Positions 10,904 through 24,255 of a stretch of DNA of 64,000 bases are shown in pieces (position 1 is the first letter of the stretch; every line of letters begins with the position of its first letter). The DNA comes from Antedon bifida. Lineage: Eukaryota > Echinodermata > Crinoidea > Comatulida > Antedonidae. The stretch spans positions 2,358,501-2,422,500 of the forward strand of contig OY727103.1 of the NCBI GenBank assembly GCA_963402885.1, read 5' to 3'. The notes beneath the pieces are model-generated. The model was not told the origin of the DNA. It saw only the letters and a list, made by a program, of their open reading frames with translations, and made no database searches. Position numbers and translations under genes: made by a program.

Positions 10904-13900
10904 ATGTCGAAATATCATAAACCAGACAATGAGAAGATTCAAGCACTAAAAGATATTGGTAATAAACTCCGAATTTTGAGTATAAAAGCAACCAGTGCGG
11001 CAGGTTCTGGGTAAGTTTTTCAGGCCGGTTTTGTCTTTTCTTGTACGCCGGGTACTCCGGGTGGGTGCATGGATTTATTTGAATGCAAGGGTATGCATAA
11101 CACGTGGGTTTTCAAACCTAGGCCTAGTTTTAGCTAGCTAGTAGTAGTAGTAGTAGTGGTCAGGGCCAGATTATGCTTAATATATTTAGAAAATATTGGT
11201 AGCCTTACTTAGTATTTGTGACCAGCCAGGTCTGGGCTATGCAAACAAAAGGATATTAATTATTCACATCATTATTTGGTTAATAATGCTGTACAGAAGA
11301 TTAATTAAGATAAGATTTAATTTAAAATAATTTTATTTTTAAACTAAAGTTTGTTCTACATCAGTTACTTCCTATTTCCACAGATTATGATATTATGATT
11401 ATGGTTGTGTCAGTTGACTACATTAAATGTTCAATTTGTTACTGAAATTTAAAAATAAAACATTTGTGTTTCTGCTTTTTGCTTCTTCCTGCTTCCAAGT
11501 CAAAGAAATCTATAGCCTAGCCTATCTGCACTGCATTATTATCGTACCACTTCCTCACATACAGGTCATTGGATGCACAAACAAACCCTGAATAATAAGT
11601 TTTCAAACTTGAACAATACACCTTATTGATACTGCTTACGAATTATCTTGAAAACTAATCATGTGTATCACAAAATGAGTTGATTTCAGCTTTATTTATG
11701 AAGGCCATGTCCCTGTGAATAGAGGTTCACCAACCCCATTGTACAAGATTGAATAAGAAGGAAATTTGGTTTAAACATCAGATATTATCTACTCTGTGCT
11801 TTTTACTATTAATTTCTTACAATTTTCTTTTGTTAAATCTGAATTGATAAATAAAGGTACATATATGAAGTAGGGTAGCTTAACTTGGACCAATGATATT
11901 CACTATAAACCCAAACCAACATGAATCTGGTTCTGTTTCCGTATCACTTCCGCTTTGGCCTCCACTCATTGGCTGTTAATCTTGCCAAGTTTTTTTTCCA
12001 ATAACCACTATAACTAAGTTTTTACCACCAGGCTCATGTAATTCAACTTCTTCTCAAAGTCTACACAATTAGGGCTTTTAATTGTTAAAAATGTTCAGTA
12101 GGCCAGACTTTAATAATATTATGATGTTCTTTGTCAACTTTACAAACATGTATAAATTAAATAGTTTATATTTTTTAGGGGAATAACAAAATAACTTCCC
12201 TTTCTTTCACACCTCGGATGACTTGCATCTTGTATTGTTTACGAACCAGGAACTAAAATAAAATAAAAGTACACTAGATATCCTGAATCTAGGAATTGAG
12301 TTGACTGTATTGGTTGCTAATCCAACCTACTATGCTGTTGCCTAATGCCAGCGTTATTTATTTAATTGTAAAATCTGACTTGTTGTTAAATTTTCAGTGA
12401 ATAACTTACAAAAGAGCAATTTTATTTTTAGAATACTGTTGTAGATATAAATCAAAGTTGTATTGAATCAAAAAAGCTATTTATTACACTGTACCAAAAA
12501 ACATTTTCATATCAGTTAGGGGGAAATGGCAAAATCAGCACTGTGGTCATGTTACAAGAGTTGTCAAAACAATATACTGTAGATTATCTGATAAAACTCC
12601 TAAAAAGTAGGAAGCCTTTTGCCATTTTCCCCTGACTGATATTATACTGTAGCACCCATCCCCTCCCCCACACTCCCACTCATTAAATGTTTAATCTACT
12701 GATCTTCCTTCAATTGAAAAATCCAACATATTTGAATAAAGCAAATATAATACTATTGCAATGTGTATCCTAACCAGTGGTGACAATGTTTCTTTTGTTT
12801 TGTTAGACATCCAACATCATGTTGCAGTATGGCCGACATCATGTCCGTCTTGTTCTTCCATGTTATGAAGTACAAGGTCAACGACCAGAGAGACTGCAAC
12901 AGCGATAGGTTTGTTCTCTCAAAGGTGAGCATTATCTTTCCTAAAGCTCTGTCCACACTATCAAACTTTATACAGTAGGTGTGACAATGCAATTTTTAAA
13001 GCTTGAAAATATAGCGGTTCAACTAATCATAAAGATTAATATGTCTAATCAATTTATACAAAATTTTTTCAAACTTGCTTAATAATTTTATTGTACTCCG
13101 CAACACTTTGCCTCTTTGACTTGCGTTACTATCGAGATCAAAGACTTCCCTTGTGTTGCCATAGCAACTGGATAGAATTTCTTATCAAGTTTCACACAAC
13201 TCACTGATACTTGGTACCAATTTCTATCCTACATAAAAATTCTAAATATTCATGTCGTCTTTTATAGATTATAAATTAACAGTCCTTTATTAAGCTGCTG
13301 TTGTTTAATTTTAGGGCCACGCTGCTCCTATCCTGTACGCATGTTGGGTAGAAAATGGTGGATACCCAGAGCAGAAATTGATGGAACTTCGCAAGATTGA
13401 CAATACATTTGAAGGACATCCAACACCGGTAAACAAAATATATTATGGAAGCTACCTAAGAAACCTTGATACAACCTCTGTTTAAACTATATTTTATATT
13501 GTATATTTCAACATTGTTTTTAATATATTATACAATAATTTGTTTATTATAGAGACTGGATTTTGTAGACGTTGCCACAGGTTCACTGGGCCAGGGTCTT
13601 AGCAATGCATGTGGTATGGCATACACTGGAAAATACTTTGACAAAGCAAGGTGAGGAGATCACACCTCTTAATGTTTAGTCTGAAGGACGAGAGAAAGAA
13701 TTTTGTCCAAAGCTCTGTCTACACTATCAAACTAGTTTGACAAAAGTGTGATGTGCCCAAATATAGTATTGATATTCCCAAATATGGTAGTGATATGACA
13801 TCATCATGGGCACATAAGGTTTGATAGTGTAAGTGGCTTAATGGATGTAGACCAATCTTGCCTTTACACTACACCACATTTTTAAACACCTTATTTCTGG

Positions 13901-16900
13901 TGGTAAAGCAGTGTCCAAACTACAGAAGTAGTCGCTACAACTCTTTGTTCACCTCATTATTATTTCTTCTTTGATAGCTACCGTGTGTACTGCCTCATCG
14001 GTGATGGTGAAAGTGCCGAAGGATCCATTTGGGAAGCCTGCGCATTTGCCAGTGAATACAAACTGGACAATCTGGTGCTCATCTTGGACGCAAACAGACT
14101 CGGACAAAGTCAACCCACAGCCCTTGGACATCAGATGGACACTTACCAGAAACGATTTGATGCTTTTGGGTATGCACCGTATTTATTTTATGCAAATGTG
14201 CATAATCTTGGTCCTATGCCAAGTTTTTTAAGAAGAATGCATTTGAATTGAAAATATGGTTTTTGAGGTTATAGAAATCTTGTAATATTTTGTTAAGACT
14301 GTACGATTATTCTTGTTTTTGTTTGTTATTCCGCAACACTTTGCCTCTTTGCCTTGTCCACCAATCAAGATCAAAGACTTCCCTTGTGTTGCTATAGCAA
14401 CTGGATGCAACTTCTAGTCAATTTTCGCACAACTCACCGAAATTTGGTATCAATTGCTATCCTACAATATTATGTAATCATAAACGTATATAAGTAAGTC
14501 GTCATAGTTGATGACATCATAGTTGTCATCAATAATATGACATAATAGTTGTCATCAAAATGATGATGACATCATAGTTGTCATTATCAATAATGATGAT
14601 GGTGTAGTGGTTAAAATTGATAGTTTCATTTTATAGTTGGAATGCTATTGTGGTCGATGGACACAATGTTGAAGATCTTTGTAAGGTGTTCCATGAGGCC
14701 TCGGTCACTACTGGTAAACCAACGGCAATTCTTGCCAAGACTTTCAAAGGAAAGGGTTGTCCAGGTATAGAAACAATTTTTAGTTTCATTATAAAAATAT
14801 TTTTAAAAAGTTATTTGGATCATTTTTTACAATGATTTGGATTTTTCAAGAAAGTAAATCAGCATTTATTCTACCTTTCACAGATGTAGAAAACCTTGAA
14901 AATTGGCACGGTAAAGCTCTTGGTGCTAAAGCTGAGGGCGCTATTGATGCCATCTCAAAATTGATCCAAAACAACAAACACAGCTTGACTCCTCCAGTAC
15001 CTGTTGATGATGCTCCAGCAGTTAACATCTCTGAAGTCAAGTTGTTTGAGGCTCCTAGTTATTCATTGGGAGATATGGTACAAGTTGCACCATTTATTAT
15101 TTATATTATTTCTAACTACTACAAGGCACCTTCTTTTAGAAATACATTTTGACACAAGGTGTCCTGTTTCAAAAGAGTAAACATTTTTGTGTTGGATTTA
15201 GTTGTTTTCCTCCCGCAACACTTTGCCTCTTTGACTTGTCCTGTCAATCAAGATCAAAGACTTCCCTTGTGTTGCCATAGCAACTGGATGCAACTTCTAA
15301 TCAATTTTCGCACAACTCACCGAAATTTGGTATCAATTGCTATCCTATATTTGAGATTTGATTGTTAATTTTAAGTTAACATGTGTTCAGATTTGTAATT
15401 TGCTCAATTGTTTTATAGGTTGCAACTCGTGTTGCCTACGGAACAGCTCTAGTAAAGATCGGCAAGGATAACAAACATGTTGTTGCCATTGACGGAGACA
15501 TGAAGAATTCCACCTACTCCATCAAATTTAGGGATGCGTTCCCCGACCGATTCATCGAGTGTTTCATCGCAGAACAAAATCTTGTTGGAGTTGCAATGGG
15601 AGCTGCATGCCGCAACCGAACAGTCGCATTTGCTAGTACTTTTGCGTGTTTCTTGTCTCGTGCTTATGATCAGATTAGAATGGGTGCCGTCTCTCAGTCC
15701 AACGTGAACTTCATGGGATCCCATGTCGGCATTTCTATTGGTAAGACATTTTATTGGAGAGCCACGCCCTTATTTGGCGATAGTTGTCTTTGACAGCTCT
15801 TGTCTCTCCTCGGTGCTCCCGTTTTATGTTTCACTGAAATAAATAAAATAATAAGTTTAAATATTATTGCTTTAAAACGAGTGAATTAGGTGTTATACTA
15901 TAAATGTTTCACCTAAATAATGAACAAAATTTTGGGCTGTTAAATGGGTATGCTAACAGCACATTGTCCCATGCTGTGATCTGCACATGTGGATAGCCAA
16001 TTCTACAGATATAATAGATATAATAAAATTGAGGCCTACAATTTTATTTGTTATTTAATGATAATCATCTGTATTTATTATTATCAGGTGAAGATGGTCC
16101 ATCTCAAATGGCATTGGAAGATATCGCCATGTTCAGAGCAATTCCAGGCTGCACAGTATTCTACCCAAGTGATGCGGTTGCCATGGAGAGGGCAGTAGAA
16201 CTTGCAGCTAACACTCCAGGGATGTGCTTCATCCGTGCGTCTAGGCCGACCACACCAGTGGTTTATGGAAACACGGAGGTGTTCCAGATTGGAAAGGCTA
16301 AGGTATGATATTCTTTGCTTTCAATTCTCTTCATGTTCTACAATAAATGCCTGCATTTTACACTAAATACCAGGAATTGAGATGCTACATGTTTGTTAGA
16401 TTTAGCTAGTTTGTACTCCGCAACACTTTGCCTCTTTGACTTGCGTTACTATCGAGATCAAAGACTTCCCTTGTGTTGCCATAGCAACTGGATACAACTT
16501 CTTATCAAGTTTCACACAACTCACTGATACTTGGTACCAGTTACTATCCTACATTTGAAAATTGATAGTTAAAGCTCGGTTCGCACTAGTATGCAAGATG
16601 TCTATGTGGTCTACTCACTTCATTGCGTCCTAGTGGTTATCAAACATAATTAGTGAAAAGGGAGCTTTGTTATTTATGATGTCAACAAGTAATTCTTGTA
16701 TTAATCAGAGTTATTTTGTATTATATAGGTTCGTCGTCAAAGTGATAAGGATCAAGTCACCATCGTAGCTGCAGGAGTAACACTTCCAGAAGCCGAGAAG
16801 GCTGCAGTAACTCTAGCTGCAGAGGGTATCAGCGTGTGTGTGGTTGATCCTTTCACTGTGAAACCAATTGATAAGGCTACACTACTCACTTGTGCCAAGG

Positions 16901-17336
16901 CCAGTGGAAACAAAGTGCTCACTGTGGAAGACCATTACCCTGAAGGTGAGAACATGGACATGATGGTTAACATGCTTGCCTTCCAATCCCAAGGTCCAGG
17001 GTTCAATCCAGGGTTGTAACTCATGACTTTTTCAACTCCACTCCCTAAGCTTCAAATTTGACTTAGTTTATAAGCATGATAAATTATTAAATATTAAATA
17101 ATAAATAATTGGCGAGTTTGCGCGATTCAATAATTACGTAAAATATGGTATTAAACTGATTTTTTTTTTATATAGGTGGACTTGGTGAGGCTGTGTCTGC
17201 TGCGTTGTCTGAGGAAGGAGTAAAAGTACGACGATTGGCTGTCCAGAATATTCCCTACAGTGGTCCACCAACAGTTCTGCTTGAGCGCTTCGGGATCAGT
17301 GCATCCTGTATTGTTAAAGCTGTTAAAGGCTTCTAA
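10904..17336 (+). CDS. TKT: Transketolase
   Basis: This is a thiamine-diphosphate enzyme of the non-oxidative pentose phosphate pathway, moving two-carbon ketol units between sugar phosphates in the cytosol. Eleven exons are in frame: 10904-11010, 12807-12924, 13315-13428, 13553-13650, 13978-14169, 14637-14764, 14884-15077, 15419-15740, 16088-16302, 16729-16945 and 17176-17336. They encode 621 residues, close to the 623 of the human protein. Visible motifs are SAAGSGHPTS near the N-terminus, the cofactor motif [21 protein letters not shown], and the pyrimidine-domain Glu in [25 protein letters not shown] and the C-terminal domain ending KAVKGF follow. All borders are GT/AG. AATAAA follows at 17373. 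Introns 2, 5, 7 and 9 each contain one copy of a ~135-bp repeat described separately. Confidence 0.97.
13094..13234 (+). repeat. TKT intronic repeat, copy 1
   Basis: This is a ~135-bp unit from CCGCAACACTTTGCCTC to CTATCCTAC in intron 2. It is closest to copy 4, sharing TTGCGTTACTATCGAGATCA. Confidence 0.9.
13155..13168. promoter_or_regulatory. RFX X-box-like palindrome
   Basis: GTTGCCATAGCAAC fits the RFX X-box consensus GTNRCC-N(0-3)-RGYAAC on both half-sites. It is part of the intronic repeat. Function is an inference. Confidence 0.45.
13709..13842. mobile_element. Inverted-repeat element, family A copy
   Basis: It begins AAAGCTCTGTCTACACTATC and ends with the complement (TTTGATAGTGTAAG). 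It has the CCCAAATATGGTAGTGATATGA core and lies in TKT intron 4. Confidence 0.85.
14331..14466 (+). repeat. TKT intronic repeat, copy 2
   Basis: It lies in intron 5. The X-box-like site is GTTGCTATAGCAAC (14388-14401), differing by one base from the other copies. It is closest to copy 3, sharing ACTCACCGAAATTTGGTATC. Confidence 0.9.
15213..15347 (+). repeat. TKT intronic repeat, copy 3
   Basis: It lies in intron 7, with GTTGCCATAGCAAC at 15271-15284. Same orientation as the other copies. Confidence 0.9.
16414..16554 (+). repeat. TKT intronic repeat, copy 4
   Basis: It lies in intron 9, with GTTGCCATAGCAAC at 16475-16488. Its flank TTGTACTCCGCAAC matches copy 1. Confidence 0.9.
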
Positions 17337-18209
17337 ACAATTTTTGTTGTAATTTATCTTGTTTAAGGGTAAAATAAAACCACCAATGTTTTCTTGCTAG
17401 CTTAGAAATTATGGATTCTTTGGATAAATATTAAATGACATTGAAACCATGTACACATGCAATAAGAATTCCATATGTAAAGTTTAATATTTTTCGAATG
17501 GAAAACAGTTCTTGAATTACCCACAATTATCCACCGTATTCTTGTTCGCAATTAGAATTCTGGAGACTTGCTGTTACCCTGCAAATGTTGCTAACAAACC
17601 TTTCTTTCTGACATAATGCTCCTTTGATGAAAATGTTACAAAAATTGCAGTTAACCCATGAACTATCCTTAGGTGTAATTAATAATTTTGAAGTATAATA
17701 AACGGTTTTTAGAATTTAATTATTGTAGCAATTTGTTGACGAGTGTAAGCATAAAAGATATATAGTTAATCTTGGCAGTGGATTAAATCATTTTAAAAAC
17801 AACTGATATCTTTATCATGGTATAGAATTGTAAAAATAGAAAAGTAACCATTCCAATCTGAAATATCCATTGTAAAATGTCATTTAGAACATTCTGAACA
17901 AACTAATATTTTTTATAGATTATATATTGCATTTTATATTGTTTTTTCTGGATGTGGGTTATGGTCTGTTAAATAACTAGTTATTTTGGGATTATATAAA
18001 ATTATATTATATTTTTGAAATCTGTAGAACCTGGTGTGTCGAACACATTAGCCCAGAAGATGTAATAAACATTAATTGCGCATTATATGTATTCTTTCGT
18101 TGCCTTTGTTTTTTTGTTCACATAAAAATGAATGTTTGTGGCATGTATAGCGTTCCATACATGATATGCTTTGCTTTGGTTTGTCGTTGGGGGCGTACTA
18201 AAATAAAAC
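17337..18209. other. Spacer between TKT and SUCLG2
   Basis: It holds the TKT 3' UTR with a polyadenylation signal and then AT-rich sequence. No gene or repeat family is recognised. The SUCLG2 promoter should lie near the right end. Confidence 0.5.
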
Positions 18210-21200
18210 ATGGCGAACTTCAGCAGTGGCGTTGCGAGATATGGACGAACACTTTCGAGATGTTCCTGCTTATTCCAGAGACAGGTTCTTTTAATTTTTA
18301 TTTTCAAATGTTATTAAGTAAAGTGTATCATATAAGCATCGTTTAATTATTGAATAAATGTTACAGATTTAGTCAAATGAAGCCCACTAGAGGCTAGGCC
18401 TAGTCATACAACCACATCGGTCATCTGGTCGCTGCTCATACCGCGGCACACAATGCTGTCCCTCCCCACTCACTGCAGTGGATGGGCATATACCCAACTA
18501 GCCTAGGCCTTGACAAATGTAGGCCCCCATCCTGGCCTATATGCGAGTTGATTCATACATGTATTGGCTAGACCAGATTTGATTGCTGTTGAATTTTTTT
18601 TTTCATTTTATTTCTTTTTTAAAGAGTGTAGCACTTCCATCAATCACACAATGCCGGAACCTGAATCTGCAAGAATATCAGAGTAAAGAATTAATGTCCA
18701 AATATGGATGTACAGTACAGCGATTCAGAGTAGCCGACAGTCATAAGACTATTGTAAAACTAGCCAAAGAATTAGGTGAGATATAATATACAGTTGTCAA
18801 AAGTATGACCCACTATACGACCCCTGCATCATTTACAAATAATTATTGACACTGGGGTGCGTCAAAAAACCTAGATGGTATGTTACATCAATGGACAATC
18901 GTGTGTCAATGTCTGTCACTTTACCACCCACCATATCATGAACTCACCTAAAGGTTGTCACTTTTTTTTTTGTCATGGTTCTCATAATGTATGATACACA
19001 TAGGACAAATGACTCGCCTCTCCCGGGGCTTGACGACAATTAAATTATACATCTAAGCGATATATCAATGCACTAAATGACCATTAAAAATATAATTGTC
19101 AACATTATTTAAACACCATCATTGCAACATATTTAATTTCAGGTGCGGATGAATATGTATTGAAGGCTCAGATCCTAGCTGGAGGACGAGGAAAGGGCCA
19201 TTTTGAACCTAGTGGATTCAAAGGCGGAGTTAAGTTAACCAAGAAGTAAGTAAACCATTTGAAAGAGATGCACAGTAGTAATTTATTAACTAAATATTGT
19301 AATGCTTTTGTTATTTTATTCTAAAAAATGTACCTGTATTATCTTTTACAGCCCAGAAGAGTTAAGTCCGTGGGTTGAACAGATGATTGGTAATAGGTTG
19401 ATAACAAAGCAAACACCTCAACAAGGTGTTTTAGTCAGTAAGGTAAATAAATCCAAAGCAAATTACTGAAAAATGACAATGCTGTGGGTATCAGTGGCTG
19501 GATCTCAATGGAAATACAAAATAAAGAATAAACAAAAAGCTAAATCAAAGTGATAAAGTAAAACAGCCAGAAAAATTAGCAGAGCTTTCGGCAAAACACA
19601 AGAAATTTAGGCCAGTCAGGATAGTCACCGAGCAGTGTCTACCATAAGCAGCACACTGGGAGACAACTGCTTAAGATCCCATTCCTTATGTTCTCATATT
19701 ACATCCCCTCAACCAGTGATGAAACTTAAGTATCAACATTTGTAATAATTTGTTAATTCAACAATTTCTTGTAGGTAATGGTAGCAGAGGCATTTGATAT
19801 ATCAAGGGAAACATACTTTGCTATTTTGATGGATAGAGCTCACAACGGACCTGTAATGGTAGGCAGCCCAGAGGGCGGTATGGATATTGAGGAAGTTGCA
19901 GAAAAAACACCAGAACTTATTTTTAAAGTAAGTAACTTGAATTGAATGAAGCAAATGTTTATTTTTTATTTCTTTTCATGTATTATACATATATGTATTG
20001 TCGGGCTCTCATGAAACAAGCCTTTGCTCCTAGTTCGGGCCCCAGTTATTGTTATAACTGAATAAAATGTATGAATGAATGAATCTGGTTATCATGGTAG
20101 GTGTTTTTCATTCTTGCTTAACAATCTCAGAATGCTGGGTTCAAATCCAGGTTTGTCAAGCCATCTTACAAAAGGTTGCTACAGATCAGATTTACAGATT
20201 TTGTGTTCTTCCTTTTCTACTTTTTTGAGTTTCAAATACTTTGTAATATTATTACAATATTATTTTTTTTACACAGATACCAATTGATATCCAGATTGGA
20301 ATAACCGATGAACAAGCCATGGAAATGGCGTCTAATCTTAAGTTTGAAGGAACACTACAAAGAGAGGTTAGTAAGATTTGAACCATTGCTTTTATAAAGC
20401 TCTGTTTACACTATCAAACTAGTTTGTCAAAGTGTGATATGCCCATATATAGTAGAGATACTGTATGCTTAAATATGGTAGTAATGTGACACATCACATT
20501 TTTGTCACATAAAGTCTGATAGTGTAGACAGAGCTTAAAAGTGTAGCATGTTCTTTCAGTGGATGATATTAATACCAGTTGATCTAACCTTTGTTTTTAG
20601 GCTGCCGAGGAAATCAAACGAATGTACGAGTTATTTTTAGGCGTAGATGCAACACAAGTAGAAATTAATCCATTTGGTGAGACACCAGATGGAAAAGGTA
20701 ACTTACTAGATTATGAATTTTAAAACAAAGTATAATGTAATTATGTATAAAGCTCTGTCTACACTATCAAACTTTGCCCATATATATACATGAAGATGTC
20801 ATATCACTACCATATTTGGGCACATCACACTAGTTTGATAGTGTAGACAGAGCTTTACAGCATAATATACAGCCGTGACCTCACAGATGACGTCATTGTT
20901 GCTGTTTCTCAATTTATTTGATTTCTTTTCAAGTTGTTTGCTTTGATGCTAAGATTAACTTTGATGATAATGCTGAGTACAGACAGAAGGAATTGTTTAA
21001 GTTAGAAGATACGTCAGAAAGTGACCCAAGAGAGGTGCAGGCAGCCAGTCACAACCTCAACTTTATTGCAATGGACGGTAATATAGGATGCTTAGGTATG
21101 TAATATAGGATGCTTAGGTATGTAATATAGGATGCTTAGGTATGTAATATAGGATGCTTAGGTATGTAATATAGGATGCTTAGGTATGTAATATAGGATG

Positions 21201-22291
21201 CTTAGGTATGTATAAAATGGAAAAAAATTATTAAAAACTATTATTTAGATAAATCATGAATGATTCCACCGAACTTATGAGTTAATATGAGTATAGCGAG
21301 GCATTTGACGAATAGGCAAACTGCCTTAAAATGTGACATGTTTCGAGAAACTATTCTCATCATCAGAAGAACAGAAAACAACGCCTAGAGTACTTATATA
21401 CCAATAGGACAGGTGGTATTATTATTCAGAACTAATAGTTTTATTTGTTCTAATTCAATGTATTTTTCTTTAGTAAATGGTGCTGGCTTAGCTATGGCAA
21501 CAATGGACATTATTAAACTACATGGAGGAGAACCTGCTAATTTTCTTGATCTAGGGGGCGGTGTTCAAGAAAACCAAGTGTACGAAGCATTTAAACTACT
21601 GAATGCAGATAAAAGTGTAAGTTTGATAGGTAATAATATTCCTATGTCGCCCTCTATAGGCTGACAATATCCACAGTACTTGTAGCAGCATCAAAGAATC
21701 GGTTCAGACTTTACTAAAATAAACAATACATTATATTGTAATAATATTTTTGTTTAGTTGATTTCTTAAACAATCTGGTTTTTTTTTCAGGTAAAAGCCA
21801 TTTTTGTAAACATCTTTGGCGGGATTGTAAACTGCGCAACTGTTGCCAATGGTATTACAGCAGCCTGTAGAGGGATGGACCTGAAGATACCAGTTGTAGT
21901 ACGATTAGCAGGTAATGCTCACCTATAAGCCCACCTCAGCTTGCCTCCTTGTGTATAAGCCCACTGTTGTTGTGGATACTGTCATTTTTGTTTTGAATTT
22001 TAATTGTTTTAACATCGGCTGTATACGATATTTTATCATTGGCCTATAGCGTTTGTGCAATTTGATGTATTTTTCTTTGTAGTTTTATTAGTTATTAGTT
22101 TTAATTATGCCAAGCAAAATGAATTTCCAATTTAAGTGGACCATAACAATGTCAAATTTTGGATGTTTTTTTCAATTATAGGTATGAATGTCGACGAAGC
22201 GAGCAGAATTCTAGCTGAAAGTGGTCTTCCAATCCAGACGTCCGACAATTTGGATGATGCTGCAAAGAAGGCTGTGTCTTGTCTTCAATAA
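18210..22291 (+). CDS. SUCLG2: Succinyl-CoA ligase [GDP-forming] subunit beta, mitochondrial
   Basis: This is the beta subunit of the matrix TCA-cycle enzyme that converts succinyl-CoA to succinate with GTP formation, partnered by the alpha subunit SUCLG1. Eleven exons: 18210-18284, 18625-18775, 19143-19245, 19352-19442, 19775-19927, 20277-20366, 20601-20697, 20934-21095, 21474-21616, 21791-21911 and 22182-22291. They encode 431 residues, near the usual 432. The first exon starts [17 protein letters not shown], an Arg/Ser-rich mitochondrial presequence that was too short to appear as an open frame. The ATP-grasp motifs [19 protein letters not shown] and EINPFGE are present, followed by the ligase domain [11 protein letters not shown] and [30 protein letters not shown]-type residues favour the GTP form over the ATP form (SUCLA2). 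AATAAA lies at 22318. The eighth intron opens with a duplicated splice donor. Confidence 0.95.
19447..19605. repeat. Dispersed repeat D, copy 1
   Basis: About 160 bp is shared with 51509-51665, including GCTGTGGGTATCAGTG, CTGGATCTCAATGG and AAAAATTAGCAGAGCTTTCG. It lies in SUCLG2 intron 4. It is probably a fragment of a transposable element. Confidence 0.75.
20396..20540. mobile_element. Inverted-repeat element, family A copy
   Basis: It runs from AAAGCTCTGTTTACACTATC to GATAGTGTAGACAGAGCTT in SUCLG2 intron 6. The termini are near-perfect inverted repeats. Confidence 0.9.
20749..20857. mobile_element. Inverted-repeat element, family A copy (short)
   Basis: Both termini are present but the interior is reduced. 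It lies in SUCLG2 intron 7, only about 200 bp from another copy in intron 6. Confidence 0.88.
21078..21205 (+). repeat. 22-bp tandem repeat copying an exon end and its splice donor
   Basis: The last bases of SUCLG2 exon 8 plus its donor (GGATGCTTAG then GTATGT) are repeated. Five full 22-bp copies follow the true junction at 21095/21096, each again offering the identical donor. Because 22 is not divisible by three and the unit contains TAA, use of any later donor would end the frame. Confidence 0.92.
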
Positions 22292-24255
22292 GACTATTAT
22301 TACTTTATTTAAATCCAAATAAAAATATGATTAATAATGTTTATTATGATTACAACCAGTATTGAATTAAATTAGATAATGCATGGTTTTGCACTGCAAT
22401 GCACTGTTCAATATACTGTACTATAAAATCAAGTTAAACCCTAAGAAAATTTGTAGAAAATCTTGAAAATGTCAAATTTTGATTTTTTGCATTTTATTTG
22501 TTTCAAATTATTTTGTAGTTTACTATTACTTAACATGTAACCTATTAGATATGTTTTATAAGAAACAAACTCATTATGAAATCGGCAAAATATAAAATGT
22601 CCACAAATGGAACAACATATTTGATAAGAACACTTGAAATGAGAAGGCTAAAATTGCCAAAAAGTAACAAATCATGAGGACTTTAAACGACCATTCAATA
22701 GATATATATACTGAAATAATATGCTTGGTTACATCTCTATGTCGAATATCATTGATATAAATTTATTTTCCATGTAAATTTAGTTTTAAATTCATTTAAA
22801 TATATTATAAAGACAATGGTAGAAAGACTTGTATAAAATAAAAACAACTTGAAAGAATTTGCATTTATGATTTACAGTATTATTAAATAAGAGATTTTCG
22901 GATATAGAAACCGACGCATATTCAAGTAATTTGACCAATCGCAAGTAACGGTTCGTCTGAACTATCGCTTGTGATTGGTCAAATTACTTGCGTTGCCCGT
23001 ACGTCCTTGCGTTAGGTTCTAGTGTGACCAAACTTTCGACCTTTGCGCAATTTCCTCGACTGCTAAATGCAACTAATTCTATTATCTGAAGATAGGTACG
23101 TACGTGAAACACAATTAATAGTAGTAGAGACGAACCCGGTGGTGCCTCTTGCTAGACACATGGGCGCTAATACTACTACTGATAACCTATTTAAATTTGT
23201 CCTTAATGATGCAGGTAAATAAACAAAAGGTAAAAGGTCGATTTTTGGTAGGTTATTCTAATATTCCCTAGTTAGTTACTGCAATGGTAGAAGGCGTTTG
23301 AGAATCATAGGTTACAGTAAGACATCGTACAGTAGTAGACAGGTGAGTAAAATATTTGTATCCACTTATATATGACGAATATAAACTCACTTAAGACCTA
23401 CTGGGGAAAATGCCTTGGATATCATAGAATAGGTTATTATTTTACGAGTTAGTCTATATTTCAAACAAATGTGTTGACAAATGCAGTCTACAACAATATT
23501 ATTATGTACTGAAACAAAAATAAATGCTCTAAGTTACGATAAATCTATTGTATTAGATATTAAATAGTGCACTAAAAAAATTTGTTCTGAAACCCGGGAA
23601 TGAACCAGGTTCAGTTTGACGCTTCCAACTGAACAATTTATACATAAAAAACAATCTTATACTGAAACCAAAACAAACGCACTAAAAACTCGCGATTGAA
23701 CCAGAGACCTTAGACCTTCTTCCCCTCATTCATATTTGCGCCACCAACGGCAGGGTCCTCTTAAAACTTTTTTGGCAGCGCGCCAGGCATGATGGGCAGG
23801 CAGACAGCATGCACAAGACACGTCGACTTTTTTGCAAGAAGACCGCATTTTTTCACTTTAATTTAACTGTTTCTCAGTTGAATAAAATAATACCAGTTGC
23901 ATGAAGGTATTGCAACAGAATGTTTTACGAACTTTTACTAATTTGAGTTGTATTTAGTAAGCATATTTGTGAACAATTTCGATTCCCAAATTGGATTGGA
24001 TTGAAAAGCTAGCTGGGCCTGACTGCTGAAGCAGGCCTACTACTAGAGTAAGTAGGCTAGGACTAGGACAAGTACGTAAACCAGTAGCATGACAGGTAGG
24101 ACTGCCTCTAATAAGCTAGGCCTAGCTAGTTAGTAGGCTTAGCAGGTCCTGGACCTGGCTCTCCACATTAATAGCAGGAAGCTGGTCTATTATTAAAATA
24201 TCTCTTGTTTACTATTATTACAGAATCAAATAGAAGAATATAAAAGAAGAAAAAC
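22292..24255. other. Spacer between SUCLG2 and SLC6
   Basis: It holds the SUCLG2 3' UTR, AT-rich sequence, a family B inverted-repeat element at about 22.9 kb, and the presumed SLC6 promoter. A likely acceptor ACAG at 24224 suggests an upstream non-coding first exon. No other gene is supported. Confidence 0.5.
22912..23030. mobile_element. Inverted-repeat element, family B
   Basis: Facing arms AATTTGACCAATCGCAAG and CTTGTGATTGGTCAAATT are separated by about 25 bp, then GCGTTGCCCGTACGTCCTTG. Each arm contains a CCAAT pentamer. Confidence 0.85.

Noticed and set aside
15449-15724. 91-codon minus-strand frame
   Set aside because: It is the reverse shadow of transketolase exon 8.
20090-20180. 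GGGTTCAAATCC, another possible pol III B box
   Set aside because: No cloverleaf could be built and no clear A box lies at the right distance.
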